A stretch of DNA of 64,000 nt from Tenodera sinensis (GCA_030765045.1 CM060964.1:315949628-316013627); one strand, 5' to 3'; shown: positions 45,490-57,136, counted from the stretch's first letter. Program-made: numbers and translations. Notes: generated by a model not told the origin, from the letters alone.

Positions 45490-47135
45490 ATCCTAGTAAT
45501 GATTGTGATAAGTACTCGGAGATAAATAGTCCTGGAAGGCAAATGATGATACAAAAGAAAAGAGAATGTAAAAATAGAATCGACGAAAACGAAAAAGTAG
45601 GAGATCCACCTAAAATCAAAATTGGAGTAAATGGAAAACAATACAATGCAATTATAGATACGGGATCAAATAGCACAGTATGCTCACAAAATTTTTATGA
45701 TAATTTACAAAGTAGTGGTTTTAAAGTAATGTCTTTACCAGTTAATGGGATATATTGCTCGCTAGCTGTGGGAAAACGAAAAGAAAGAGTAAAATTTCAA
45801 GCAATGATAAATATTGAAATAAATGGGAGAATACTTGGAATTTTATTTCTGATTGTAGGAAGACTTGTGACAGATATTATAATAGGTTGTGATTGTCTTT
45901 ATGCCTGGGAAGCTGTGGTGAATTTTAAAAACATGATTCTAGAAATGAAAGTTGAAGATGAGACCATTATAGTGCCTTTTGTGGAAGATAGTAGTTCAGA
46001 AACTATTGTAAGAGAAAAAGAGGAAGAAGAAATCCAAGGGGATACATTCTTTGTAGAATATGTTAAAGTAGGAGCTATGGAATTAACTGAAGTAAATGTC
46101 AAAGAGTACAGTGTCGATAATAAAGAAAATGTAGAATGGGATAAAAATGATTTCATAGACAATTTGAGGGTTTCTGATGCAACTAGGTACTATGATAGGG
46201 AGAGTAGTGAAGACTTAGAAGAATTGTTGAAAAAAAAAGTAACTCAGGCTGATCAACTAAATGAACAACAGAGGGATAAATTGTTTGAAATATTAATCCG
46301 AAATAAAGAAGTATTCTCTGAGAAACTTGGTAAATGTAATATTTATACTCATTCGTTTGAGATGATACCCATCAAACCTTTTACACATAAAGCGAGAGCT
46401 ATCCCTAGTACAATAAGAGAAGAGGTAGATGCAGTTATAAAGTCAATGTTAGAAGATGAGGTTATTGAAATTTCGAATTCAGAATTTGTGAATCCCCTAT
46501 GTATTGTAAATAAGGCTAATGGAAAGATTAGGGTGACATTAGACGTGAGAAAACTAAATTATTGTTCCTCATACTTTCCATCAGGGAATCCAACAGAACG
46601 TGTCCTCCGAGATATAGGAATTTATTTACGTGTACTTACACATCATAATCACAAGGATTGGGTGAAATATTGTCCATTGATAGAAAAGATTATCAATCAC
46701 ACCATTAATGTAACTACTGGGTTTGCACCAATAAAATTAATGTTAGGAATTGAACCAGAACCAATATTGATAGGGGAACCAAAAACACTGAAAATTAATG
46801 ACATTCAGTTAAGTGAAGAAGAAAGAGCGAAAATTGCTTTTGAACGAATCAAGAAAAAGGCAGAGAAGCGAAAATTAAAGAAAAAGAGTAGAAAACATAA
46901 ATGGGAACCTAAGATAGGCGATTGGGTACTAGCTAAAGACCATAAGTTATCAAGTGCCTTGCGAGGTAGGAACAAAAGGATGGAATTGTTATATAAAGGT
47001 CCTGCAGAAATTATATCAAAATTTGGTTATCATACCTATGAATTAAAAGATGTTAAAAATGAAAAATGTCTGGGAAGATGGCATAAACAACTCCTTCGAC
47101 CATACAAGAAACCGTGTGGTGCCTTGGAACCTTGA
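45451..47135 (+). CDS. LTR element Pol, internally deleted (protease-RT start-integrase end)
   Basis: Expressed by -1 frameshift from gag; numbering here counts from 45477. The aspartic protease has the active site AIIDTGSNST (D61) and a second conserved block DIIIGCDCLYAW. RT begins at about residue 260 (FEMIPIKPFTHKARAIPSTI, NPLCIVNKANGKIRVTLDVR), then stops at residue 361 and runs in frame into the integrase core end (SGNPTERVLRDIGIYLRV, INVTTGFAPIKLMLG) and the C-terminal YKGPAEIISKFGYHTYEL then GRWHKQLLRPY. The YxDD polymerase box, RNase H, the integrase HHCC finger and its first two acidic residues are missing; only the last catalytic Glu (PTERV) remains. A full pol would be about twice this length. 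The open frame is real, but the protein cannot reverse-transcribe. Confidence 0.88.
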
Positions 47136-47921
47136 TTTAATGTAAAAGAAAAATTGGAAGTGTCATTTGTATATTGGCGCCCAATCAGCTTTGAGATAAA
47201 ATTTAAATGTTAGCTTACTTGAAAACCATACATTGGTCAGGTACTTACATATTCATGAAAAATGCAGAATGTGAATTGCTATATACTACAAAGAGCTTAA
47301 AAATATATTGTATAGAGCTCACAATAACAGCTTCAGAAAGATTGTTAAAATGTTCATCTCCGCATAGAGAGAAAACAGAATATTTAATTTGTAAACATTT
47401 GTTAAAATATTTAGATGTATAGATAGTTATCACAGCAAGACAAAGAAAGAACTTGTCTGAAGAGTGTAATGGATTTATATAAAAATATATGTACAGTTTA
47501 GTGCTTAAAGGATCTAGTAAAGATATGTGTTACAATAACAAAAGTGAAAAAAAAAAAAAAAAAATCACAGTGCAAGTGATAGTGAGAGCGAAGTGAGCAA
47601 ACATGAACTAAAAGAAGGAAGTAAAAAGAAAGACTCTTGAAATTTAACCTTTATATAAAAGCTTCACAGAAGAAACCATAACATATTGTAATTAGTATTT
47701 AAGGATTAATGTTTAGTCAAGTGTACAATTGTTTGTCATGTTAAAAAGATTAATGAGAAAATGTGTTAATAACCAATTTCAAAAACAGTGTAATTGAAAA
47801 TTGTATATAATGGGAGTGTTGCCGATTATTCAAAATACAGGAGTAATTTTTAATTTTTCATTCGGGCAAGACATTTACATTATTTTATTATGAAATAATA
47901 AAATAATATAAATGGGGGCAT
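47136..47921 (+). other. 3' non-coding region of the LTR element and polypurine-like tract
   Basis: No envelope-like ORF. ATTGGCGCCCAA at 47173-47184 repeats 12 bp of the primer-binding region. The purine-rich AAATGGGGGCA at about 47908-47919 lies directly before the 3' LTR and is the likely plus-strand primer. Confidence 0.7.
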
Positions 47922-48641
47922 TTGATACCGAAATTTAGATTTCCGATCGAATGGGCTTTTGAAAAAGACACGTTTTAATTTAATTGCCGGATGTGAGATT
48001 TGCGATAAGTGTTAAGTAATAACATAAATAGATAATAGAGCAGGAAGTGTTGTAAGGTGAGCAAGATATGAGTAAATAATAGTCGTTAAATTTGTAGTAT
48101 AAACGCATTATTGGTTTGAAATTAGCGAGTCATGACGTCATACCACATAGTTTAAATACACGTTCGAAAGTCAGTTCTGCAAACCTTAAAAGTTGCGTGA
48201 TATATCTAATAAAATATAAAGTAAACATCGTTTAATCCTAAAAAGGTAATTATATATTTGAAATTCATAAAAGAACATGTTATAATGGATGACGTCATGA
48301 CATTCAAAATTGAAGTGAACGGTCTTCTTAGCGTGGGTAAGAGAGAAAGAGTCATTACTCAACCAGAGACCAGTACGGGAGGTCGTGCTGCGTGGATGTG
48401 AGTGCGATTCCTATACATACACATATAGAATCGGCATAGCTCCCGAAAATATTTGAAATAAATGATATGCAAAGTTGTTCTTGGGTTGTCCATTACACTT
48501 ACGCAAACCCGAGATAAAAGTAAGAGATCTCTTGCAGAACTAGCCGGAGCAAAACACTTCAAAGGGCAACGTCACGTCACCAACGACTTCAGCTTCAAAT
48601 GGCGATCCAATAACTAGGACACAACGACTTATTCAGCTTCA
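47922..48641 (+). repeat. 3' LTR (720 bp)
   Basis: Same ends as the 5' LTR. It lacks 60 bp and has one visible substitution (CTGCAAACC for CTACAAACC). CRE-type octamers at 48133-48140 and 48290-48297. Confidence 0.95.
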
Positions 48642-49580
48642 GGATGAAAGTATGTGCATCACATAATTTGACTTGCAGTGCATGAGATACCTCTAGAAGG
48701 TCTGTGAAAGGAACTACTATAGTGAATCAGATGAACCATGCACAAGTGAATGAGAGAACGTGTGAAAGATACCACATTATATTCTGTAAAAGACATGATA
48801 AAGCAGAAAAGAGTATAGCAAAGAGAAACTTCTCAATCTATCGCACATAAAGCACGTTTCCAACTTACAGAGCTATATTTAGCAAGGTTTTCCATACTCA
48901 ATCAGGTTTCTACTATAGCCTGATACCTGCCACTAGAGAGAGCTTCAGTGATGAACGGCTAATTCAATATTTGCTTGATGTAACTAGAGAGAACCAAGAA
49001 CTGGTTGAGTATGAAAATAGCTGATACTTTCACAAGAACTTTTCTTCAAGGTGAAGTTCCTTTACATGTGAATAACATCACAACGGCAACAGGTTTACTT
49101 CCCCTCAAAAAGAAGCACTTCACAATATGAAAAAGTTATGTAACCATTATTTTTTAAGGTCTAAGAACGAAACTAGCTCCCATTCAAAAATCCCAGAAAA
49201 GAAAGTCTAGGTACACTTACAAAGTTTCACAACACTCCTTCAACTTTGCACTAACTTGATCATTTAAGTATTTTTCCAAAAGCAATGCTCTAAACATACA
49301 GACTTGTGTTCAACACAACAGTTACAAGTATTTAGATCATGTGAAACTATGGAACTGTTTCTGCTTCTAATTTCCAACAGAGGCAACAACACCCTCTAGA
49401 AATCTTTTGGCCAATCAAATTTAATTGCATTACTGTACTCTTTAAATATACCTGTAAAAGGCAACTAACCACAATTTTGTTTTGGAATCATTAGCATCTT
49501 GGAAACTGATACAGGATTGTTACTGTAATGATAAAGAATGTGGATTCCTTTAACATGAGTTATGCAAGCAGAAATCTTAT
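48642..49580. other. No gene recognised
   Basis: Sequence following the LTR element; no motif identified. Confidence 0.45.
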
Positions 49581-50819
49581 TAGGTTGTCTCATAAATAAT
49601 ATTTAACTGTATTTATATTGTGTGTATGTATAAGCTTTATTGTTGTCCATACTATTTATGGGGTGCTGTGGTTATACTTCTGTATTGTTAACATGTTGGT
49701 AGCCAGCAGTTGGTAATAATACAAGATTTTAAAATGGAGGCAACAAAGTCTGAGGTTAGAGTCCTTCTGAAGTACTACTGAAAACAAGATTATAAAGCTG
49801 CTGCCGCTGCTTGAAGAATATGTGAAGTTGAAGGTGAAGCTGTCATTAGTGAGCGAGTAGGACAATAATTCCAGTGTTTTTTCAATAACAGAGATAAGAA
49901 CATTAGTTTTACATTCCGGAAGACCTGAGTTATGGAATATTGAGAATACATGCAGAGCTTGGAAGGAAATCCACAGACAAGCACTCAGAGGTTGTCAGAA
50001 GAACTTGGTACTTCAAAAGATAGCATACATGGCATATTAAGACACTTAAAAAATCGTTCAGAAGCTTTATGTTTGTACATGAATTGAGACTTGATCAAGT
50101 TCAACACTGAATGGATGTCTGTAATCTGCTTATCGCTAATCCCTGGGATGAAAGATTTATCAGGAGAGTTGTCATATGTGATGAAAACTGGGTGTATTAC
50201 CGCAACCCTGATACCTCAGAATAGCTCTATACCTGTCAGTCTGCAAATGTGGCCATTAAAAAGAAACTTGTTTGTGTGGTGTGTGTTATATGTCATATTT
50301 TGAAGGTGTAATTCACTAGGAATTTGTCCCAAATGGACATGCAGTCGATAAGGATCTTTATTCTCAACAACTGGAATGAGTTCATTAAGTTTTGAGCAAA
50401 GGTATCTGGCATTAGTTAATAGAAACAGAGTTCTCTTGCTGCAGATTAATGTGAGGCATCATACAGCTCAAAGAACATTGGACAAAATTCAGCAATTGGA
50501 AGGAACTGAAATGTTACCATATCCAGATATATCCCTGATCTTGCACCATCAGATTTCCGTCTGGTTAGATCCATGGCCCATTTCCTATGTGGAAGAAATT
50601 TTGAAAACCTTGAAGCAGTTGAAATGGGTATCAACGAATTCCCCATCAAAAATGAGAAACTGGTACCATTGCGGGATAGAAAACCTTGCTGAAAGGCGGC
50701 TTAGGGCTATTCGTTTAATCTAATGATCTTTACTTTTAAGGTTAGAATCATTTCCTGTAACAACATATTCAAAATAAAGTTCTGCTTAAAAACTGACATT
50801 ACTTATGAGACATTATCTA
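49581..50819 (+). mobile_element. mariner-family transposon, near full length
   Basis: Left end TAGGTTGTCTCATAAATAAT (49581) and right end, reverse-complemented, TAGATAATGTCTCATAAGTA (to 50819) are inverted repeats with TA borders. Length about 1.24 kb, the usual mariner size. It encloses a transposase pseudogene in the plus orientation. Confidence 0.85.
49730..50730 (+). pseudogene. mariner transposase pseudogene
   Basis: Decayed DD34D-type transposase. Pieces in order: N-terminal HTH (AAAAARICEVEGEAVISE-like, about 49795-49850), QRLSEELGTSKDSIHGILRH (about 49990), VCNLLIANPWDERFIRRVVI then CDENWVYYRNP (about 50115-50210, first Asp in VICDENW), NVRHHTAQRTLDKIQ (about 50450; the second Asp, normally in QDNxRPH, is destroyed by a local base change) and IPDLAPSDFRLVRSMAHFLC (about 50530, third Asp). 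At least five stops and two frame changes. Confidence 0.85.
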
Positions 50820-50849
50820 TAAGTGCACTGATGTTCAAAATTGATAGTA

Positions 50850-51495
50850 CAGGATGAGCACAAAGTCTTTCCCTGATTATGATTAATTATATCTCAACAT
50901 CTATGCTAGATAAAAAAATAAATCCTGCAACACTAAGTTGTCCAATGCAGAGTTTTTTTTGGATGTTCTAGGTTCTGTAATCTAGAATGCTGCTGTCACA
51001 CTGGCATCAATTCAGAAAATATACAGTGTGTTTTGTGGTTTCATGAGTCCTGGTTGCCTTATTACAGTTCAGTAACAGTTTCAAAGGGACTATGGTCGAG
51101 ATCCACCAGATGTGAAAAGCATCAGAAGATGGTATGCAAAATTTAAAGAGACTGGCAGTGTTGGTGACAAGACGTGATACCCTGCAGTGAGTGACTGGAC
51201 ATAAACACTCTTTTTTTTGTGGAAATACATTAAGGACAGGTTTAGTTTAACATTTCATGATATTAACACCCTTAAGGTATGCTGTAGAGATAATGACAGA
51301 AGAGATGTTGGCAAACACATGGGGAGAGATCGAGTATTGTTTAGATGTTCTTCGAGCAACAAATGGAGCACACATCAATGTATGCATAGAAACATTATGT
51401 TTTGGGATACCATTTCCAAAAAATAACATATCTGTATCTAGTATAGACATTGAGATATAATTAATCATACTCAGGGAAAGATTGTGCTCACCCTG
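50850..51495 (+). mobile_element. Tc1-like non-autonomous element with 60-bp inverted repeats
   Basis: TA at 50848-50849 and 51496-51497 border termini CAGGATGAGCACAAAG and, reverse-complemented, CAGGGTGAGCACAAT. Homology continues about 60 bp (GATTAATTATATCTCAA is common). The internal frame near 51065-51175 reads RDPPDVKSIRRWYAKFKETG, a DUF4817-like HTH of insect Tc1-type transposases. No catalytic domain is left. Confidence 0.85.
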
Positions 51496-51497
51496 TA

Positions 51498-52194
51498 CAT
51501 TACAAATTCACATGTGTGTGGTGTAAGCAAAAGACAGGAGGAGGGGTAGCATTTTTTTCAATTCTGTTTGTGAAGGAAAAAAAAGAATCATAACATTATG
51601 CAAAAGGACCTAAGTTAAGCAAGCAACAGTGGACCAAGAGTATAATGCTGTACCTCTTTAAATACTTGTCAACATATTTTGATTGCCATTTTGGAGTGCT
51701 TATTTAGACTATGTTTTTGGAACTGAAACAGTTTGGACTGTCACAGAAAAATACATTTTAGGCTGTTTCAAAATAACCAAAACCAGAACAGAAACAGGAA
51801 GCCATACACTATGTAACCGTTTAGTCCAAAATATCTCAGAACAAGAAAGGGAATGCATATTGATAGCAAAGTGAAAAGTCAATTTTACGCATTGGGACAT
51901 CAACTGTTCCAACTGACCAGTGTAATGTTTTCAGCTGCTTGCAATTCAGCCAACATTATTCAGGTTAGCCACTGTCAAAATTTGATAGAGGAAATATCTT
52001 CTATACACAGACCCATTATTATTTTTAATACCTCTAGTTGTCCAGGCACAATTTCTTTATTAATAGGATACATTAAAGTTCTTTGTTAATTTTTATCATC
52101 TTTAGCTGTTAATTATAGACTAAGGTAGTAATCAGTTTTGTTGCATATAAACAAACTACAAGTGACAATTTTGCTAGAAGAACAAATTTCACTG
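51498..52194. other. No gene recognised
   Basis: AT-rich intronic sequence without motifs. Confidence 0.45.
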
Positions 52195-53495
52195 AGGGGG
52201 ACAGTTATTTGCACCTGTAGCACTCCTTAAGCTACACGTGTCCCCTGGGTGGTGCAAAATGAGTAACAGTGCGGCAAAGGTATCTAAAAAAAAAATGTTT
52301 TTAAAGGCAAGCTTAACTTCAAATCTCACTATCCTTCACAGGAACGCAGGAGGCCTATTGAATCCAAACGATAACAGAACTTAAAAAAAAAAACAATAAT
52401 AATAAAAGAAATAATAGACAAGAATATTGACATATTAATTGTGAATGAAGCTAATATCATTGAAGAAAATATTAAATATTATCAAATCAAAGGGTATAAA
52501 ACATATGGCCTATATAAAAGTAGACAAATTGCAAGTGGAATCCTGGTACAAGTAAAAAGTAATCTTACAACAAAATTTAATATAGTCAAAGAAACTACAC
52601 AATTACGTACAAGTGAAGTAGTAGAAATAATAGTATGGGCAAATAATACCAAGTCCAAATTTATGGAATACACAGCCCTCTAAATAACTATCTTAATCTT
52701 GATATTCAACTACAAAAAATTCAACCATAACAGACGATTTCAATGCAGCATCCCCATCTTGGGGATATAATTATGAAAACAAAGTGGGAAGGATAGTTGA
52801 AGAATATTTAAATAGCAACAACCTCATTTTCCTATATGATCAAAATCAATCAAAAACTTACTTTCATTACTCAGGAAGTTCAACTAATATAGACCTAGCC
52901 TTTATATCTGCCAACATTGAGGATCAATTTGAAAGACAAATGTTAGAAGACCCAGGAAGTGGAGACAGCATGTCAATTATAAAAGTAACATTCGGGAAGA
53001 ATAAGAAACCTAAAGGAAAAGTTATATGGAACTTCAAGAAAGCCAATTGGAAGAAATATAACGAAACTGTAGAAGACAGACTGAAAGATCTGAGAGAGAC
53101 TCCCCTTACAATATAGTGTCCAAATTTATTACAATTTCAAAAGAAAGTGCCAAAAACATTATACCCAGATGAAGACTCCAAAGATATAAACCTTTTTGGA
53201 ATAAAGAACTAACCAAACAGAAAAATAAAAGAGACAAAGCAAGAGAGCTAGCTGAAAATGCACATGAAATGAAAGCTGTAATAGAATGGACACAGGAAAG
53301 TGCAATATTAAAAAGAAAAATCAGTGAAGCTAAAAGAACAACGTGGAATAACTATATAAGCATGATAGATTACAGAAAAGATGGACGTAAAGCACACAAT
53401 CTACTGAACTTACTAAACAATAAGTACCCATGAAAACATAGCCAACCCATTACAATGAATGACAACATTACTACAAATAAAAAGGAGACCAGCAT
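52195..53495 (+). mobile_element. I/jockey-like LINE, copy 5: 5' end, endonuclease and linker
   Basis: The probable 5' UTR (GC-richer, GGGGACAGTTATTTGCACC) leads into the EEP endonuclease: SNLTILHRNAGGLLNPN (52320), ILIVNEANIIEENIKYYQIK (about 52434), TDDFNAASPSWGY (about 52731; the usual GDFNA has D for G), STNIDLAFISANI and EDPGSGDSMSII (about 52880-52980). The linker follows to about 53495 (WNFKKANWKKYN, KISEAKRTTWNNYI, NPLTMNDNITTNK-like). The RT is missing. Broken by several frameshifts. It is the only copy showing the N-terminus of the endonuclease, so it defines the family 5' end. Confidence 0.8.
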
Positions 53496-53524
53496 ACACA
53501 GAAATGATGACTGGATTTGGCAAA

Positions 53525-53670
53525 GACAATGCTCCCTCTTAAGAAGTTAAACCATTAGTTGAAGCAAACTCTGCAGGCCTGGAGAAATGGGACGAGACTT
53601 CCATGATGGCATAAAGGCCATGGAGTATCGCTGGACCAAAGTGCATTGGTGTGAAGGGAGACTGTTGAAA
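53525..53670 (+). pseudogene. mariner transposase C-terminal scrap
   Basis: DFHDGIKAMEYRWTK, then in the next frame CIGVKGDC before a stop, matches the mariner C-terminus (pattern FxxDGIKxLxxRWxKCIxxxGDYVEK). A single frameshift separates the two parts. Confidence 0.6.
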
Positions 53671-54042
53671 AATGAGAAAACTTTAAAAAATCTATGGCCA
53701 TGGGCATCGGCAGACTTTTTTTCAGAGAGGGCCTGCATGTTGGAACTTTGCAATCAAACAATATTAATTCATTATTCTGTTGCCAAAAACTGTAAAAGAT
53801 GAGTTATAGTATTTGTGGCAGATAAGCATATTAATTTGTGCTAAATAAAAACTGTTGAACTGAATACATAATTACACTGAAAGTTTTGTTTTCAATCTCT
53901 GTCAGTAAGAATTCTCATGGATTTCAACTGCAGAAATTTGTACAAAAATAAAAATCTTATAACTACTGTTGCAGCGTGGAACCATTGTTGACAGCAATAA
54001 ATTAAACATAACTGTCTTTATGGAATTATTGTTGATGGCAAT
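53671..54042. other. No gene recognised
   Basis: Remaining mariner 3' part and unassigned AT-rich DNA. Confidence 0.4.
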
Positions 54043-54479
54043 AATTGAGGAGCGTTTTTTCAAAATTCGATGCAAAATTTTACGAAATTGAGTTATATAT
54101 AGTATCGGCATAATTTTCACCTTCTGCATTGTTCTGTGAAATCAGATTTTGCAAAATTTGATTCTTGTCCTGTGTAGAAGCTAGGGAATATTAGCAGTTT
54201 TTTTCAAAACTCGATAGATGCACTAGCTCAGTTAAAGCAAAGGTCGATAGATGCAATTTTATGATTTTATAATCCAAAGTGTAGCAACCTGAATTCTATG
54301 AAACGCATGTTGGCATTGACTGCCATCTCACTGTTGCGATTCTTGGAATTCTCAATCATTTCTGCAAGCCTTGTACACTGCTGCATCGTTGGAAATAACT
54401 GCAAAATCAGGTTGCACACTTGGATTTCACATTCATTCTTTTTTTTTTTTTCATTTATATCCCACATTTAACTGCACAG

Positions 54480-54700
54480 GTCATATCGGCGACCTTGTCT
54501 ATTGGCAATGGTGTTACTCGTTTAACAGTGGGTTTTTCGGTCTTTGGGGGTTTTTATACGTCGAATTCACACACACATTCACACTTTCATTCACACTTCC
54601 AGACTCAGGGAAGGATGAAGAATAATCTTGGCTGGAGAAAAATTCCTACCCCCTGCTGGGAATCGATCTCGGGACCCCTTGCACAGCAGGCAGGTGCTTC
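54480..54700 (-). mobile_element. tRNA-derived SINE, family G
   Basis: Minus-strand head with GCAAGGGGTCCCGAGATCGA then TTCCCAGC (B-box-like) and body with AATTTTTCTCCAGCCAAGAT. Single copy in the window; boundaries approximate. Confidence 0.55.
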
Positions 54701-54955
54701 TACAAGCTTTGTTATACTTACATGGCAATTTTATTCTTAGTTAAGATACTGCACTGTACAATGCACAATGGACAGGAGCTCAGATTGTGAAACTGTACAA
54801 GTCGTAGAATGCGCTGGAGGTAGGAATTGCAAAAACAATGAAAGGAAATCAAAATGCAAGTCAAGGAAAACTCATACTCCAGCAATTAAATGTTCACATG
54901 TTCTCGAGTGCACTCCATGAAATCCTAAAACTACAGCTTCCAAGGAATCACAGGG

Positions 54956-55380
54956 GTGTCAAAAGTTAGATTATATCTCCTGGCTAGAAAATTTCACTTA
55001 TCTGGGAATGCGCCAAAGGAAACCAGAGGAGGTGACACAACAGGAATATTACAGAAGGGCATTACTGCTGCTATAAAGCAAGACATTAAGAAGTACAGAT
55101 GTAGAGAAAGCCACTATGGAAGACCAAAATCAAGGAGTGGATATTTTCCTCCAGAACTTAATATCAGAAAAATGTGGACCAACTTCTGCAACGAAAGAAG
55201 ATTAAGGAATCTTTGTCAAAATATAAAAACATATTTTACAACTTCTTCAATCTTTCATTCCGTACACCACACACTGACACATGCTCAATCTGCAAAATGG
55301 GACTGATGAAGATTAAGACAGAGGCAGATGTGGAAAAGAGAAACGAACTAAGAACCATGTACAGACTACACAAGTACTAA
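54956..55380 (+). pseudogene. Transposon-encoded ORF with DTC-x2-C motif, frameshifted
   Basis: First frame: TRGGDTTGILQKGITAAIKQ, CRESHYGRPKSRSGYFPPEL then NIRKMW; after a -1/+2 shift near 55190 the second frame continues KYKNIFYNFFNLSFRTPHTD then TCSICKMGLMKIKTEADVEK and stops at 55380. The arrangement ESHYxR...YxPxLxIxKM...FNLSFxxPxTDTCxxC resembles, from memory, a protein found in many arthropod genomes in multiple copies and likely transposon-borne; I cannot name its superfamily. About 10 residues before ESHY look deleted. Its place inside an inverted-repeat element supports a transposase-related role. Confidence 0.5.
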
Positions 55381-55711
55381 TAAAGGTGAAAGCTTACTTA
55401 TTCATATTGCTTGAAATTTCTTTGTGTGTATTCAATATGTTTGTTATATAAATAAAATATATTGTTATTGTGAATGTAGCAGTACTTTGTTTCCAAGTTC
55501 ATACTTAATAAAATAATCCTTATAAACATTAATATGTTGGTTGTACAGTACATTATGTATTATAAAGATGTGAAAATAAATTAAAAAAATAATAAATTCA
55601 TAAATGAAAAGCAACAAAAACAATAAATCACAAAAATAACGAAATTTCATGTCTTAATTTCTCGCTCATGCAGAAAAGTTAATCAGCATCTATTATTGAC
55701 TTTTGAAAAAA

Positions 55712-56529
55712 CAATCCATACTAGATTTCCAGAACTTGAATGGCTCCATATTTATACTGATGGATCATTGATATCAAACCAAGATGGAGCAGGTGCTGGA
55801 GTCACATGTCACCTCTTTTCCTATTACAAATCTTTAAGTTATGCAACTACTAACTTTGATGGAGAAATTGAAGCAATTCGAATGGCCCTACAAAATCTTT
55901 TGTACAGAATTTCACATTTTCAGCAAGCAGTTATTCTCTCAGATTCCAGGGCAGCAATTATAGCAATTACTTCCAAGTTGACACCAAAAAACCAAACAAT
56001 TATAGAATGTTGGAAAATGCTTAGCCATCTAACAGCACTTCAAAAACACCTAGTCTTCCAATGGATACCAGCTCACTGTGGACTGAGTGGTAATGAGAAA
56101 GCTGATTTTCTTGCAAAAAAGGGTACCAGCGGTGTACAAAAATCTATAGTTAATCTACCATTTTATGCAGCTAAAAGATTAGTCAACTCTGAATTCAAAA
56201 AAATTATTGCAAAATATTACTATGAAAAATCAAAGAATGAAAGATGGGAACTACCAAACATTCAAACAGTAATTCCCGAGTATCCTCGAAAAACAGCAGT
56301 TGCAACCTTCAGGTTGATTACAGGACATGATTGTCTGGCAAAACATTTAAACAGAATTGGGATATATTCTTCACCACTCTGTCCTCTATGTGATCTGCAA
56401 GAGGAAATGGATCGAGACCACCTTCAAATATGCCCGGCCACTTCTAGTGCCCCATCCATCAGTGAAAAATATTGGAGAACAAGAGGATTAATGACTTCAT
56501 TGTCAGAAATCCAGCATTAGCTAACAACA
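55712..56529 (+). mobile_element. I/jockey-like LINE, copy 6: 5'-truncated RNase H insertion with target duplication
   Basis: ACTTTTGAAAAAA at 55699-55711 is repeated perfectly at 56530-56542 (13 bp). The inserted DNA starts within the RNase H domain and ends CCAGCATTAGCTAACAACA. One open frame (to 56520) carries all RNase H acids (IYTDGSLI, FDGEIEAIRMAL, LSDSRAAI, GNEKADFLAKKG) and an intact CPLC/HLQIC motif. As the frame has no stop, the insertion is recent. It is a classic 5'-truncated target-primed insertion. Confidence 0.92.
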
Positions 56530-56753
56530 ACTTTTGAAAAAAACTGCACATTTTGAAACCCCAAATTTGCACCTGTTAAACTATGCTATTTGTTTCTTTT
56601 CACATTCAATGTGACAATATCAGGAAGGAGAATTGAATGATCAATACAGTTGCTGTGCTAACCAATTAGTATTGCCAATAAATAGAAAAACCCGTTTTTC
56701 TCAGAAACGCATTTCGTGCATCTATCGAGTTTTGAAAAAAACGCTCCTCAATT

Positions 56754-57136
56754 AGCAAAGGTATGCAGCTACTAATTGAAAATAATGCATTTCTTATTTG
56801 CATTAAAAATGTGAACGTCACTGATAAGCTCATTTGTAACACAAGTGCTATGAAAAAATTGAGTATCTTTTGTTCAAGCATCCTGAGGAAAATTGTTCTT
56901 TGCATCACAATTAAAACAATAATCTAATAGTAATTGATTCCACATTGAATTTATTAATTTCCAAGGAAAGTCCGAGGCACCCCTTGGTTCCCCTTTGCAA
57001 CACATGTCTATAGCATCACTTTGGGCCTCATTTTTATAACTATTCAAAGTTTGAATGTGAAAAGAATTATTTAATTTGTACACAAATGCTGAAAGTGCTG
57101 TGGCTACTCTAAAAGTGTGTAATTTGTGAATAGAAC
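56754..57136. other. No gene recognised
   Basis: AT-rich DNA between the inverted-repeat element and the next R840 copy. Confidence 0.45.

Larger units (their letters stand above)
42455..48641 (+). mobile_element. Ty3/gypsy-like LTR retrotransposon, internally deleted
   Basis: Two LTRs (42455-43234, 47922-48641) flank a primer-binding site, gag, pol and a polypurine-like stretch. GGAT repeats at 42451-42454 and 48642-48645 form a 4-bp target duplication. The LTRs start TGATACCG and end CAGCTTCA and, apart from one 60-bp indel, show a single substitution by eye, so the insertion is young. pol lacks most of RT, all RNase H and the front of integrase. No envelope-like ORF follows pol (47136-47921 is non-coding). 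The core of the element is open, which argues it was mobilised in trans after the deletion, or that the deletion is very recent. Confidence 0.95.
54043..56753 (+). mobile_element. Terminal-inverted-repeat element of unknown family
   Basis: AATTGAGGAGCGTTTTTTCA at 54043 is repeated inverted at the other end (56753, with one extra T) and followed in both by CAAAA(T/C)TCGAT...GATGCA-like sequence, an inverted repeat of about 32 bp. The subterminal motif TCGATAGATGCA occurs at 54211-54222 and 54244-54255 and inverted at 56717-56728. A decayed ORF with DTC-x2-C (54956-55380) lies inside. A SINE and a 5'-truncated LINE are nested in it. Confidence 0.55.

Noticed and set aside
44295..45676. Minus-strand frames inside gag and pol
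   Set aside because: They are shadows of the sense coding regions with no motif.
47136..47921. Envelope gene of the LTR element
   Set aside because: Only short frames occur, with no signal peptide or transmembrane pattern; treated as 3' non-coding region.
52195..56529. Copies 5 and 6 of the I-like LINE as halves of one element
   Set aside because: Copy 6 has its own 13-bp target duplication and a truncated start, so it is an independent insertion.
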